A DNA stretch of 64,000 nt from NCBI GenBank assembly GCA_963845895.1, contig CAWJTN010000001.1, positions 1 through 64,000 on the forward strand. Direction: 5' to 3'. Position numbers and translations under genes: made by a program. This document shows, in pieces, positions 34,103 to 40,905 of this stretch. This DNA is from CAWJTN01 sp963845895 (GTDB lineage Bacteria > Patescibacteriota > Microgenomatia > UBA1406 > GWC2-37-13). The first letter of the stretch is position 1, and every line of letters starts with the position of its first letter. Below the pieces are notes generated by a model. The model worked only from the letters and a program-made list of their open reading frames with translations. It made no database searches and was not told where the DNA came from.

Positions 34103-35215
34103 ATGGTTAAAAATTTAAGAATTAATTTCAATGAAGTTAAAATTAAAGACGAAAAAAATAAAAATAAAATAATTCGAAATTTCTCAAAAATCATTGATAA
34201 GGGTATTTTCTTAGAGGGTGAAGAAAATAAGAAGTTAGAACGCACTTTAAAAAATTTACTAGGTGGTATTAACATTGTAACAACCGCCTCTGGACATGAC
34301 GCAATTCTTTTGTCACTAAATTCTTTAAAACTAAATAAAGATGACGAAGTAATTTTTCCTGTAAATTCTTATCCAACAGCTTTTCCGGTTTATCTGTCAG
34401 GTGTAAAACCAGTTCCAGTCGATGTTGATGAAAACGGGCAACTAGATCCTGAATCTATTCTTAAATATCTGACAAAAAAAACTAAAGTTATAATTGTTGT
34501 TCATCTTTATGGATTAGTTGGTAATTTATCTGAAATAATCAAAATAGCTCGTCAAAATAAAATTACTTTAATCGAGGACTGTGCACAGTCATTTGGAACA
34601 CTGTATAAAAATAAACTAGTCGGAACGTTCGGAGATATCGCCTGTTTTTCATTTTATCCTACTAAAAATATAGGAACACTGGGAGACGGAGGAGCAATTG
34701 CAACAAAATATAAAAATTTGTTTGATTACGCTAAAAAGGCCAAATCTTACGGAGAAAAAGAAAAATATAATAGTGAATTTGTCTCCGGACATAGTAGAAT
34801 ACCAGAACTTCAAGCCGCCGTTTTAAACTTATATCTGAAATCTGCTGATGCAAATTTTATAAGAAAAAAAGCTTTATTTGAATTTTATAAAAAGAAACTT
34901 CAAAGCGTAGGAGATAAAATAAGATTATTAGAATCTGACCCTGACTCAACACCTCTTCCCCACCTCTTGGTGATTGAAGCAGAGAAAAGAGATCAGCTCA
35001 AAGAATATCTTAGAAAAAATGGTATAGAAACACACATTCATTATCCATATCCTATCCACTTAGTTGCAGCATTTAATTTTCTGAAATACAAACAAGGCGA
35101 TTTTCCCGTTGCCGAGAGGTTATCTAAAAATGTGTTAAGCCTGCCGTTTCATTCTTATCTTACAAAAAAACAGGTTGATTTTATTGTAAAATCTCTTAAA
35201 GAATTTTATGATTAA
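34103..35215 (+). CDS. DegT/DnrJ/EryC1 family sugar aminotransferase
   Basis: PLP-dependent aminotransferase of the family that makes amino-sugars on nucleotide-sugar substrates. The PLP-lysine region is FSFYPTKNIGTLGDGGAI, with the preceding IEDCAQSFGTLYKNKLVGTFGD motif, and VSGHSRIPELQAAVL after it. The C-terminal HIHYPYPIHL segment lines the active site. Length 370 is normal. It overlaps the next membrane glycosyltransferase gene by eight bases, so it probably supplies an amino-sugar for a surface glycan. The specific sugar is unknown. Confidence 0.88.
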   Translation: MVKNLRINFNEVKIKDEKNKNKIIRNFSKIIDKGIFLEGEENKKLERTLKNLLGGINIVTTASGHDAILLSLNSLKLNKDDEVIFPVNSYPTAFPVYLSGVKPVPVDVDENGQLDPESILKYLTKKTKVIIVVHLYGLVGNLSEIIKIARQNKITLIEDCAQSFGTLYKNKLVGTFGDIACFSFYPTKNIGTLGDGGAIATKYKNLFDYAKKAKSYGEKEKYNSEFVSGHSRIPELQAAVLNLYLKSADANFIRKKALFEFYKKKLQSVGDKIRLLESDPDSTPLPHLLVIEAEKRDQLKEYLRKNGIETHIHYPYPIHLVAAFNFLKYKQGDFPVAERLSKNVLSLPFHSYLTKKQVDFIVKSLKEFYD

Positions 35216-36392
35216 AAAAATCCTAGGATATTTTTTAACATGGAAAATTTTGATTTTTATTTTAGTGATTCTGCTAGAACCTCACATAAAAGACACTGTC
35301 TTTTACGAAGCAAAAAATCTTTTTTCTGACAGGTATGATCAGCTTATTTGGAGGTTTGCCAATATGGACGGTATTATCTACTTAAGAGTAGCTAAAAATG
35401 GATATACAAGTTATGAACTCCCATTTTTTCCTTTGTATCCTTTATTGATAAGATTTTTTTCAGTTAATTTTCTTCACTCAAAATATTTTACTCCCACTTC
35501 ACAGGTGATATCTAACATTTCTTTTTTCTTTGCCTTAATAGTAAGCTGGAAACTTTTTGAATTAGAAAAGAAAAGAAATTTATTTACTTTATTTTTAATT
35601 TTGGTTCTTACTTTTCCTACCTCATTTTTTTATGGAGCTTCATATAATGATTCGCTTTTCTTCCTTCTTGCAGTTACCACTATTTATCTTACTAAAAAAA
35701 GTCATATTTTATTGGCTGGCATTTTTGGCGCCTTAGCTACACTAACCAGATTAAATGGTTTAGTTCTTTTCATTTTCATTGTCGCGGAATACTTTTCAAA
35801 AATAACAAAATTTGAGTATTTTAATCAGATTCCTCTATCAAAAAAATTTTTATCAAGGATAAAAAAAATTTTTCTTGTTAAAAATGTTCTTAAAGAAAAG
35901 GCTTATATTTCGCTTTTAATCCCTCTAGCTTTTTTTTCCTATCTCTATTTCATTCAAATGAGATTTGGGCATTGGCATCTTCTTTTTTCAACAATGAAAA
36001 ATTGGGGACAAGATCGGATAATATTCCCACCGCAAGTCTTTTGGCGGTATTTTAAAATCCTTTTCATACACCCAACCTTTAAATTAAACTACTGGATAGC
36101 TGGAATAGAATTATTGTCAGTTCTCTTCTATATATTTATTTTGACAGTCTCTTTTAAAAAAATCAGAATCTCTTATTGGCTTCTCATATTTGTTTCCTTC
36201 TTAATTCCTTCGATGACTGGGACTTTTCAAGGTATGCCAAGATACGCACTTCATCTTTATCCTTTCTTTCTATTTTTAGCAGAATATATCAATCAAACAA
36301 AACCTTTCGTAAGAATTATTTATTTTAGCATATCGATTTTTCTCTTAATCGTATTGTTAAGCCTTTACACAAGTGGGTATTTTGTTGCCTGA
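35208..36392 (+). CDS. PIG-V-like membrane mannosyltransferase
   Basis: Integral membrane protein of 394 residues with about 9-10 helices. The first extracellular loop contains RFANMDGIIYLRVAKNGYTSYELPFFPLYPLLIRFF-type sequence (here residues about 47-82). This is the signature of PIG-V/GPI-mannosyltransferase-2-like enzymes, which use a polyprenyl-phosphate sugar donor; the Asp in NMDG is the likely catalytic acid. It overlaps the aminotransferase gene and is followed by a GT2 enzyme of the dolichyl-phosphate-sugar synthase type three bases later, a plausible donor-maker. Confidence 0.78.
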   Translation: MIKKILGYFLTWKILIFILVILLEPHIKDTVFYEAKNLFSDRYDQLIWRFANMDGIIYLRVAKNGYTSYELPFFPLYPLLIRFFSVNFLHSKYFTPTSQVISNISFFFALIVSWKLFELEKKRNLFTLFLILVLTFPTSFFYGASYNDSLFFLLAVTTIYLTKKSHILLAGIFGALATLTRLNGLVLFIFIVAEYFSKITKFEYFNQIPLSKKFLSRIKKIFLVKNVLKEKAYISLLIPLAFFSYLYFIQMRFGHWHLLFSTMKNWGQDRIIFPPQVFWRYFKILFIHPTFKLNYWIAGIELLSVLFYIFILTVSFKKIRISYWLLIFVSFLIPSMTGTFQGMPRYALHLYPFFLFLAEYINQTKPFVRIIYFSISIFLLIVLLSLYTSGYFVA

Positions 36393-36395
36393 TTT

Positions 36396-37115
36396 ATGGA
36401 AAAACTTAAAAGTCTCACTATTTTTTTCCCTTTTTTAAATGATGAAAAAAACGTTAATCGAATGATTTCAGACGCATATAAATACGGTAAAAAGCTAACT
36501 GACAACCTTGAGGTTATCGCAATTCATGGTGGAAACTCAACTGACAAAACTTTAAGTGTGATTAAAAAGCAAAAAAAGTATTACCCAGAACTTGTGATAA
36601 TTGATAAAACGAAAAATATTGAAGGCTATGCTGTTATAAGATATGGTTTCTATAACGCAAGTAAAGACTGGGTTTTTTACACCGACGGAGATGGGCAATA
36701 TGATGTTAAACAGTTGGAGAAATTAGTAACTAAACAACTTCAGACCGGAGCAGATGTTGTCAATGGCTATAAATTGCAGAGGTCTGATTCACTAACCAGA
36801 AAGATCTTTGGGAGTTTTTATAAACTTTTACTTCGTCGAATATATAATCTTCCTGTATCTGATATCGATTGTGATTTTAGACTGATAAGAAGAAGGTTTT
36901 TAAAAAATATAAAGTTTAGGTGTAGTTCGGCGGCGATTTGCTTGGTTTTGATAAATGAACTTAAAAAAGCTGGAGCAAAATTTGCAGAAGTGCCTGTCTA
37001 TCATTCAAAAAGAAAATACGGAAAATCGCAATTTTTCAAATTAAAATATATCTATCCAACCTTTCTAGACAACCTGAAGTTTTTTTTCAATTACTTTTTC
37101 AACACTTCCCAATAA
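36396..37115 (+). CDS. GT2 glycosyltransferase (polyprenyl-phosphate sugar synthase-like)
   Basis: Soluble GT-A glycosyltransferase of 239 residues. FFPFLNDEKNVNRMI and HGGNSTDKTL lie near the N-terminus, the metal-binding motif is in YTDGDGQYD, and DIDCDFRLIRRRFL marks the acceptor side, as in DPM1-like enzymes that load sugar onto a polyprenyl phosphate. No membrane helix is present except weak hydrophobicity at the C-terminus. It follows the PIG-V-like gene by three bases. The 3' end overlaps the convergent yerC-like gene by 25 nt. Confidence 0.82.
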   Translation: MEKLKSLTIFFPFLNDEKNVNRMISDAYKYGKKLTDNLEVIAIHGGNSTDKTLSVIKKQKKYYPELVIIDKTKNIEGYAVIRYGFYNASKDWVFYTDGDGQYDVKQLEKLVTKQLQTGADVVNGYKLQRSDSLTRKIFGSFYKLLLRRIYNLPVSDIDCDFRLIRRRFLKNIKFRCSSAAICLVLINELKKAGAKFAEVPVYHSKRKYGKSQFFKLKYIYPTFLDNLKFFFNYFFNTSQ

Positions 37116-37405
37116 CCACCACAACCATTGTATAACCAATGAGCTACTCTCGTTACTGTTGTCGTTGAAACTCCTGTTTTCTTGGCAATTGCTTTATAAG
37201 ACATTTTTGTTTTTAATAATCTGGCGATTTCTAAACGATTGGCAAATTCGGTAATTTCCGGTAATGTTAACAAATCTCGCAGATAATTGGCCACGTTTTG
37301 TTCTGTTTTGAGTTTAAGGAAAGACTTGATTAAGAACTTTTCCTTGTCATTTCTAGGTTTATAAGATTCGTTATTGGAAAACGCACTATAAAAATTCTTT
37401 CTCAT
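37091..37405 (-). CDS. TrpR-like transcriptional regulator, YerC/YecD type
   Basis: Helix-turn-helix protein of 104 residues related to the Trp repressor (YerC/YecD branch). LLTLPEITEFANRLEIARLLKTKMSYKAIAKKTGVSTTTVTRVAHWLYNG covers the core in pieces: the helix before the HTH, then the HTH (SYKAIAKKTGVSTTTVTRV, about residues 67-85). YerC proteins have been proposed, as I recall, to control histidine biosynthesis (HisR) in Firmicutes. It is divergent from the racemase/peptidase operon, with an operator-like palindrome between, so local repression of both genes is likely. Its ATG lies about 7 bases after a minus-strand -10 box. Confidence 0.85.
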   Translation of the reverse strand: MRKNFYSAFSNNESYKPRNDKEKFLIKSFLKLKTEQNVANYLRDLLTLPEITEFANRLEIARLLKTKMSYKAIAKKTGVSTTTVTRVAHWLYNGCGGYWEVLKK

Positions 37406-37412
37406 TACTCAA

Positions 37413-37479
37413 ATTCTACCAACAAATATTCCACTTGACAAATTAAAACCTTTATGTTATCATGTTAACACGTTAATAT
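37413..37479. promoter_or_regulatory. Face-to-face promoters with YerC-type operator
   Basis: Rightward: TTGACA (37435-37440), 17-nt spacer, TATCAT (37458-37463). Leftward for yerC: TTGTCA (37441-37436), 17-nt spacer, TAGAAT (37418-37413). The two -35 boxes overlap. The palindrome TTAACACGTTAA (37465-37476) sits over the rightward start site, within three tandem 8-mers ATGTTATC, ATGTTAAC, ACGTTAAT (37454-37477). TrpR-family repressors bind GTTAAC-containing operators, so this is a strong candidate site for the adjacent regulator. Confidence 0.7.
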
Positions 37480-37551
37480 ATACTTCATTTTATTAAAATA
37501 ATGAAGTGAAAATTTATAACAGAATTTCTAATTAATAAATTAACCTCAAAT

Positions 37552-37628
37552 CACCACTACCCTGCTCCGGCGGGGTAATTTAAGTTGTAAATTTTTCAAT
37601 TCTCTACCCCGCTTCGGCGGGGTTTTTT
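37552..37628 (+). terminator. Three-strand attenuator with His-His-Tyr codons
   Basis: Protector hairpin TACCCTGC (37558-37565) / GCGGGGTA (37570-37577). Antiterminator GCGGGGTA (37570-37577) / TACCCCGC (37605-37612), eight perfect pairs. Terminator ACCCCGC (37606-37612), TTCG loop, GCGGGGT (37617-37623), with six T at 37623-37628. Codons CAC CAC TAC (37552-37560) followed by Pro-Ala-Pro-Ala-Gly-stop (TAA 37576-37578) overlay strands one and two exactly as in classical leader attenuation. The frame reaches back to ATG 37501, but a TGA at 37507 interrupts it, so the leader's start is unresolved. The RNA pairing itself is clear. Confidence 0.75.
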
Positions 37629-37650
37629 ATTTTAGAAGTTTTTAATATAT

Positions 37651-39060
37651 ATGACAGAAAAGTTATCACCTAAGGAACGTGAACCAAAAAATAATAATCG
37701 ATTTGAATTTTCATGTTGGAGACCAGGAGGTAACGACACTATGCTAGTTTACGATAGAGTCGACGATCCAAATTCTCGTAAATTAATAAACAATAATGTT
37801 ATGCAAATTTATCCAAACATTGAGCAGGTTGGATTTGTCTATTTAGACCAAACTGGTGCTTTAAATCTAACTATGGCTGGCGGTGAATTTTGTGGCAATG
37901 CAACCCGATCAAGTGCTTATCTGGCCCTAAATGGAAAACCAGGAAATTTAAAAATGAAGGTATCTGGTGTTGATGGTTTTTTAAATGCAGGTGTCACTAA
38001 ACAAGACGAAGCTTATGCTCAAATGCCAGTATATCCAAATTTTGATCGGATAGTTCGAGATTCGGAAAATGAAAATGCTTGGATGGTCTCAATGGAAGGA
38101 ATAACACACTATGTAATTTTCGACGAAAGAGGCGTTAATGAACAAGTAGACCCAAATGAGATAAAAAGAAGAGGAATGGAAATCATAAGACAAAAACAGT
38201 TAAATAATTTACCTGCGTCAGGGGTAATATTTGTAACAAGACAGTTAACTGATTTGAAAATTGACCCTGTAGTTTATGTACGCGATGTTGACAGTTTATT
38301 TTATGAAACAGCATGTGGAAGTGGTACAACTGCATTAGGTCAAGTTTTAGCTATAAAACAAAGTGAGTCTATTTATAATGTTCCTATTATTCAACCTTCT
38401 GGACAATCTATAAAAATTTCAATAGAACTTGATAATAAAGGTTTTAAATATGCTCAAATTCAAGGATCTATTCAAAAATTATCAGATGGAGTAATAAGAG
38501 AAAATTCTTTTGGTGAAATGTATATAATAGAGTTACTAGAAAACAAAGATTCCCTACGTAAAGCCTTATATGAGGATAGGTTAAATTCTTTATATCAAGA
38601 AGTTTTTAGTGAATGGCCTTATTTTGAATCATTTTCTCCCTTTGAAGTTGAGTCATTATTTAATGAATACTTTGAAAGAGGAATAATTTTATTAGCTAGA
38701 GACTCTAGTGGAATACTTGGATTTACATCTTCAGTTCCACTCACTTCTGAAACAAAATTATTAGGTATTTTAAATGGTATAGGAATTGATATAGAAGAAT
38801 ATTCATACATAGCTGAACTTGGCGTCGGTAAAACGAATAGAAGAAAAAAGATTGGACAAGGTTTGATCGAAGAACTTATGTTTCGCATACCTCAAAATAA
38901 TGCATTAATTCGTACTTCTGAAAATAATAGTCCTGCAATAAATTTATATAGAAATCTTGGATTTGAAATAATACCAGGAATTAGACAAAGTGTAACTCAA
39001 GCAAGAATTACAGGATCAGATCTTACTGATAATCGAATTTTTCTCGTAAAAAACCTATGA
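37651..39060 (+). CDS. DapF-fold amino-acid racemase/epimerase fused to GNAT acetyltransferase
   Basis: Residues 1 to about 290 have the diaminopimelate epimerase fold: PGGNDTMLVYD near the N-terminus, first catalytic Cys81 in GGEFCGNATR, and second Cys222 in ETACGSGTTA. The Arg of the DapF motif ERGVGET is absent (here DSLFYET), so diaminopimelate is an unlikely substrate. The same family includes the histidine racemase CntK of staphylopine synthesis. Residues about 300-469 form a GNAT domain with the acetyl-CoA loop RRKKIGQGL and a C-terminal NNSPAINLYRNLGFE. I know of no described enzyme with this fusion. The operator, the adjacent TrpR-like gene and the His codons in the attenuator point to histidine; this is inference. 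Confidence 0.8.
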   Translation: MTEKLSPKEREPKNNNRFEFSCWRPGGNDTMLVYDRVDDPNSRKLINNNVMQIYPNIEQVGFVYLDQTGALNLTMAGGEFCGNATRSSAYLALNGKPGNLKMKVSGVDGFLNAGVTKQDEAYAQMPVYPNFDRIVRDSENENAWMVSMEGITHYVIFDERGVNEQVDPNEIKRRGMEIIRQKQLNNLPASGVIFVTRQLTDLKIDPVVYVRDVDSLFYETACGSGTTALGQVLAIKQSESIYNVPIIQPSGQSIKISIELDNKGFKYAQIQGSIQKLSDGVIRENSFGEMYIIELLENKDSLRKALYEDRLNSLYQEVFSEWPYFESFSPFEVESLFNEYFERGIILLARDSSGILGFTSSVPLTSETKLLGILNGIGIDIEEYSYIAELGVGKTNRRKKIGQGLIEELMFRIPQNNALIRTSENNSPAINLYRNLGFEIIPGIRQSVTQARITGSDLTDNRIFLVKNL

Positions 39061-39767
39061 AACCATTAGATATTAAAAATATCAAAAAACTTGAAGATAA
39101 AATGACAAAATATAAACATTTATTGAAAGTTGAAACAAAAGAAAATCAAGAAAAATTTGTTAAATTAGACAAAAAACTAATACCATCTAGCTATATCTTA
39201 AAACTAAATGATATGCAATCAATGTTAAACAATGAAATTATAATAAGGAAATCAATAAATGGAAAATTAATTAAAATTCAGTCAAAGCTTCAAAAAGTGA
39301 ATTCGAGTTATTCATTATTTATTACTTATGGATACAGAGACTTAGAAACTCAAACGAAATATTTCCTAGATCAGTTGCGATTGATTTCTAAAAAAATGTT
39401 TTTTCCTAAAGCTATTGATTTATACGAAGAAGTTCATAGGTATATTGCCGTTCCATCAGTAGCTGGTCATCCAACAGGTGGAGCTATTGACGTTCTTATT
39501 ATTGACAAAAAAAGCAAGAAATCTTTAGATTTTGGTTCATTAATTTACGATTTTTCAACTAAAAAAAGTTTAACTTTTTATCCAAAAATTTCAGTCGAAG
39601 CTAAAAAAAACCGTTTACTGTTGCGAGAGTTGATGATTAAAGAAGGTTTTGCCCCTTTTGATGGTGAATGGTGGCATTTCTCTTATGGTGATCGTGAATG
39701 GGCTTTCTTTTATAAGAAAAAATTCGCTATTTATGATCAAGTAAAACTTATGGATTTAAAATTATAA
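39057..39767 (+). CDS. M15 family metallopeptidase, VanX/D-Ala-D-Ala dipeptidase type
   Basis: Zinc peptidase of 236 residues that should cut D-amino-acid-containing dipeptides or peptidoglycan stems. Motifs are YGYRDLETQTKYF, the zinc motif AGHPTGGAIDV (the His and Asp of SxHxxGxAxD), and GEWWHFSYGDREWAFF with the catalytic Glu and the third zinc His. No signal peptide or membrane helix is seen, so like VanX it probably acts in the cytoplasm on imported or recycled peptides. It overlaps the racemase-GNAT gene by ATGA, so the two are translationally coupled and share the attenuator. Confidence 0.85.
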   Translation: MKPLDIKNIKKLEDKMTKYKHLLKVETKENQEKFVKLDKKLIPSSYILKLNDMQSMLNNEIIIRKSINGKLIKIQSKLQKVNSSYSLFITYGYRDLETQTKYFLDQLRLISKKMFFPKAIDLYEEVHRYIAVPSVAGHPTGGAIDVLIIDKKSKKSLDFGSLIYDFSTKKSLTFYPKISVEAKKNRLLLRELMIKEGFAPFDGEWWHFSYGDREWAFFYKKKFAIYDQVKLMDLKL

Positions 39768-39796
39768 CTACTTTATCTGCTTTCATAATTCTTCTG

Positions 39797-39829
39797 TGCT
39801 AGCGACAGGATTCGAATCCTACTTCGCCA
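39797..39829 (-). pseudogene. tRNA 3'-end fragment
   Basis: The minus strand reads a T-arm-like AGGATTCGAATCCTGT followed by CGCTAGCA, which matches the acceptor end of the tRNA-Met gene at 40826-40897 (its 5' end is GCTAGCG). No anticodon or D arm accompanies it. It is a degenerate tRNA tail in opposite orientation to the intact gene. Confidence 0.4.
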
Positions 39830-39842
39830 TACAAGCTCTTGA

Positions 39843-39848
39843 TATAAT
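39843..39848 (+). promoter_or_regulatory. -10 box, leaderless start for the hypothetical gene
   Basis: TATAAT six bases before the ATG at 39855, so the transcript should start at the start codon. No clear -35 box. Confidence 0.45.
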
Positions 39849-39854
39849 TTTGCT

Positions 39855-40652
39855 ATGGGCAAAGTAGAAATAACCTTAAAAAGTTCTCTTGTAACTAAAT
39901 CACCTAGAGAGGATAGGAAACCCACAGTTTATAAAAGATCTATTAGAAAGTTATCAGAGGACAAAAAACATCCAGGTAAAGTATTACGAGTCTATATACA
40001 TATAGACGACGACTACAAGGTTTTCGGTGTTTTTACTATTAACACTGGTGGGTCTATTTCTTTTTCCCCTGATTTTTATAACCTTGATAATTTTGATCAC
40101 CTTACACTAAGTAAAGACTTTATAAAAAATAAAGGCCATTTAACTAGAGTAGAACCTACAGGGAAACATAAAAAGGCCTATTCTTTTGAAACGAATAAAT
40201 TACCTACCGATGATTACCATTTGACAACATTCATGATGACCGATGGTGATTTACTTATGGACTCTCTACCAGAAATTCATTATCCAGATATTGAGTTTGA
40301 AAATGAATATGAAGAAGATTTTTTGGCACTACTTAAAGACGCAATTCATACAGATGCCTACATGTTAGATTTTCCAGAAGAAGAAGGTTTTTACTGTATT
40401 CAAGTTTTGATTATCCCTAAAGGAAGAGACATCAATAAAGTTAGTATTTGGACAAGTATTGTTGAAGATTTTTTATCGTTACCCAAGCCGTTAGAAAAAA
40501 TTATTTTTGCGAAGAAAACGGAAATTGAAACGCCTCCAAACTTTGATTTTTCACTATGCATAATTACATTTAAGGTAAATCAAAAGTTACAAACTCCATT
40601 TGCCTTGGCTATGGCACAGGATCCAAATAAACCTTTTATTCAAACTGCTTAG
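39855..40652 (+). CDS. Hypothetical protein, soluble, unknown family
   Basis: The 265-residue protein has no family I recognise. The first 40 residues are basic (KSPREDRKPTVYKRSIRK), then mixed beta-rich sequence with VLRVYIHIDDDYKVFGVFTI and an acidic middle (HYPDIEFENEYEED, DFPEEEGFY). No signal peptide or membrane helix is seen, and no cysteine cluster; only two isolated Cys. It has its own leaderless-type promoter and sits between a tRNA fragment and an intact tRNA-Met gene, a position typical of acquired genes. Codon use looks like its neighbours. Confidence 0.65.
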   Translation: MGKVEITLKSSLVTKSPREDRKPTVYKRSIRKLSEDKKHPGKVLRVYIHIDDDYKVFGVFTINTGGSISFSPDFYNLDNFDHLTLSKDFIKNKGHLTRVEPTGKHKKAYSFETNKLPTDDYHLTTFMMTDGDLLMDSLPEIHYPDIEFENEYEEDFLALLKDAIHTDAYMLDFPEEEGFYCIQVLIIPKGRDINKVSIWTSIVEDFLSLPKPLEKIIFAKKTEIETPPNFDFSLCIITFKVNQKLQTPFALAMAQDPNKPFIQTA

Positions 40653-40825
40653 TAGTGGGGATGTATATTTTTCGCTTTGGCGATGATATAACTAATAAAT
40701 TCCTAACATAAGAGTGACATGTTTGCATAAAAAGTTCCCACAAAGTCAACCAGTGCAAACTTCGGAGAACAAACCTGTAACGTTCAGCTTAATTACATAC
40801 CTCAAATTTAGTATAATTAATCCAA
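40653..40825. other. Intergenic region upstream of tRNA-Met
   Basis: No coding sequence is seen. TTTGCA (around 40713-40718) and TGCAAA (around 40765) form a weak inverted repeat. TATAAT at 40812-40817 is the likely tRNA promoter -10 box. Confidence 0.4.
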
Positions 40826-40897
40826 GCTAGCGTAGCTCAGCGGTAGAGCACCCGTTTCATAAGCGGGACGTCACAGGTTCGAATCCTGTCGTTAGCA
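40826..40897 (+). tRNA. tRNA-Met (CAT anticodon), elongator type
   Basis: Full cloverleaf of 72 nt without encoded CCA. Acceptor GCTAGCG pairs with CGTTAGC; D arm TAGCTCAGCGGTAGAGCA; anticodon stem CCCGT/GCGGG with loop TTCATAA; T arm ACAGG-TTCGAAT-CCTGT; discriminator A. The absence of the three G-C pairs next to the anticodon loop and the paired first base argue against initiator tRNA. A CAT anticodon could also be tRNA-Ile2, modified to lysidine; I cannot separate these by eye. Confidence 0.92.
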
Positions 40898-40905
40898 CTT
40901 TTAAA

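Noticed and set aside
37501..37578. TGA read as Gly or Trp, allowing the His leader to start at 37501
   Set aside because: Several certain genes in the window (murA, mraY, murB, murE-like) end with TGA exactly where the family ends, so TGA is a normal stop here.
39797..39829. A second complete tRNA gene
   Set aside because: Only a T-arm-like palindrome and an acceptor strand are present; there is no anticodon or D arm on either strand.
39797..40897. attL/attR pair of an integrated element
   Set aside because: The fragment and the intact tRNA are in opposite orientation, not direct repeats, and no integrase gene lies between them.
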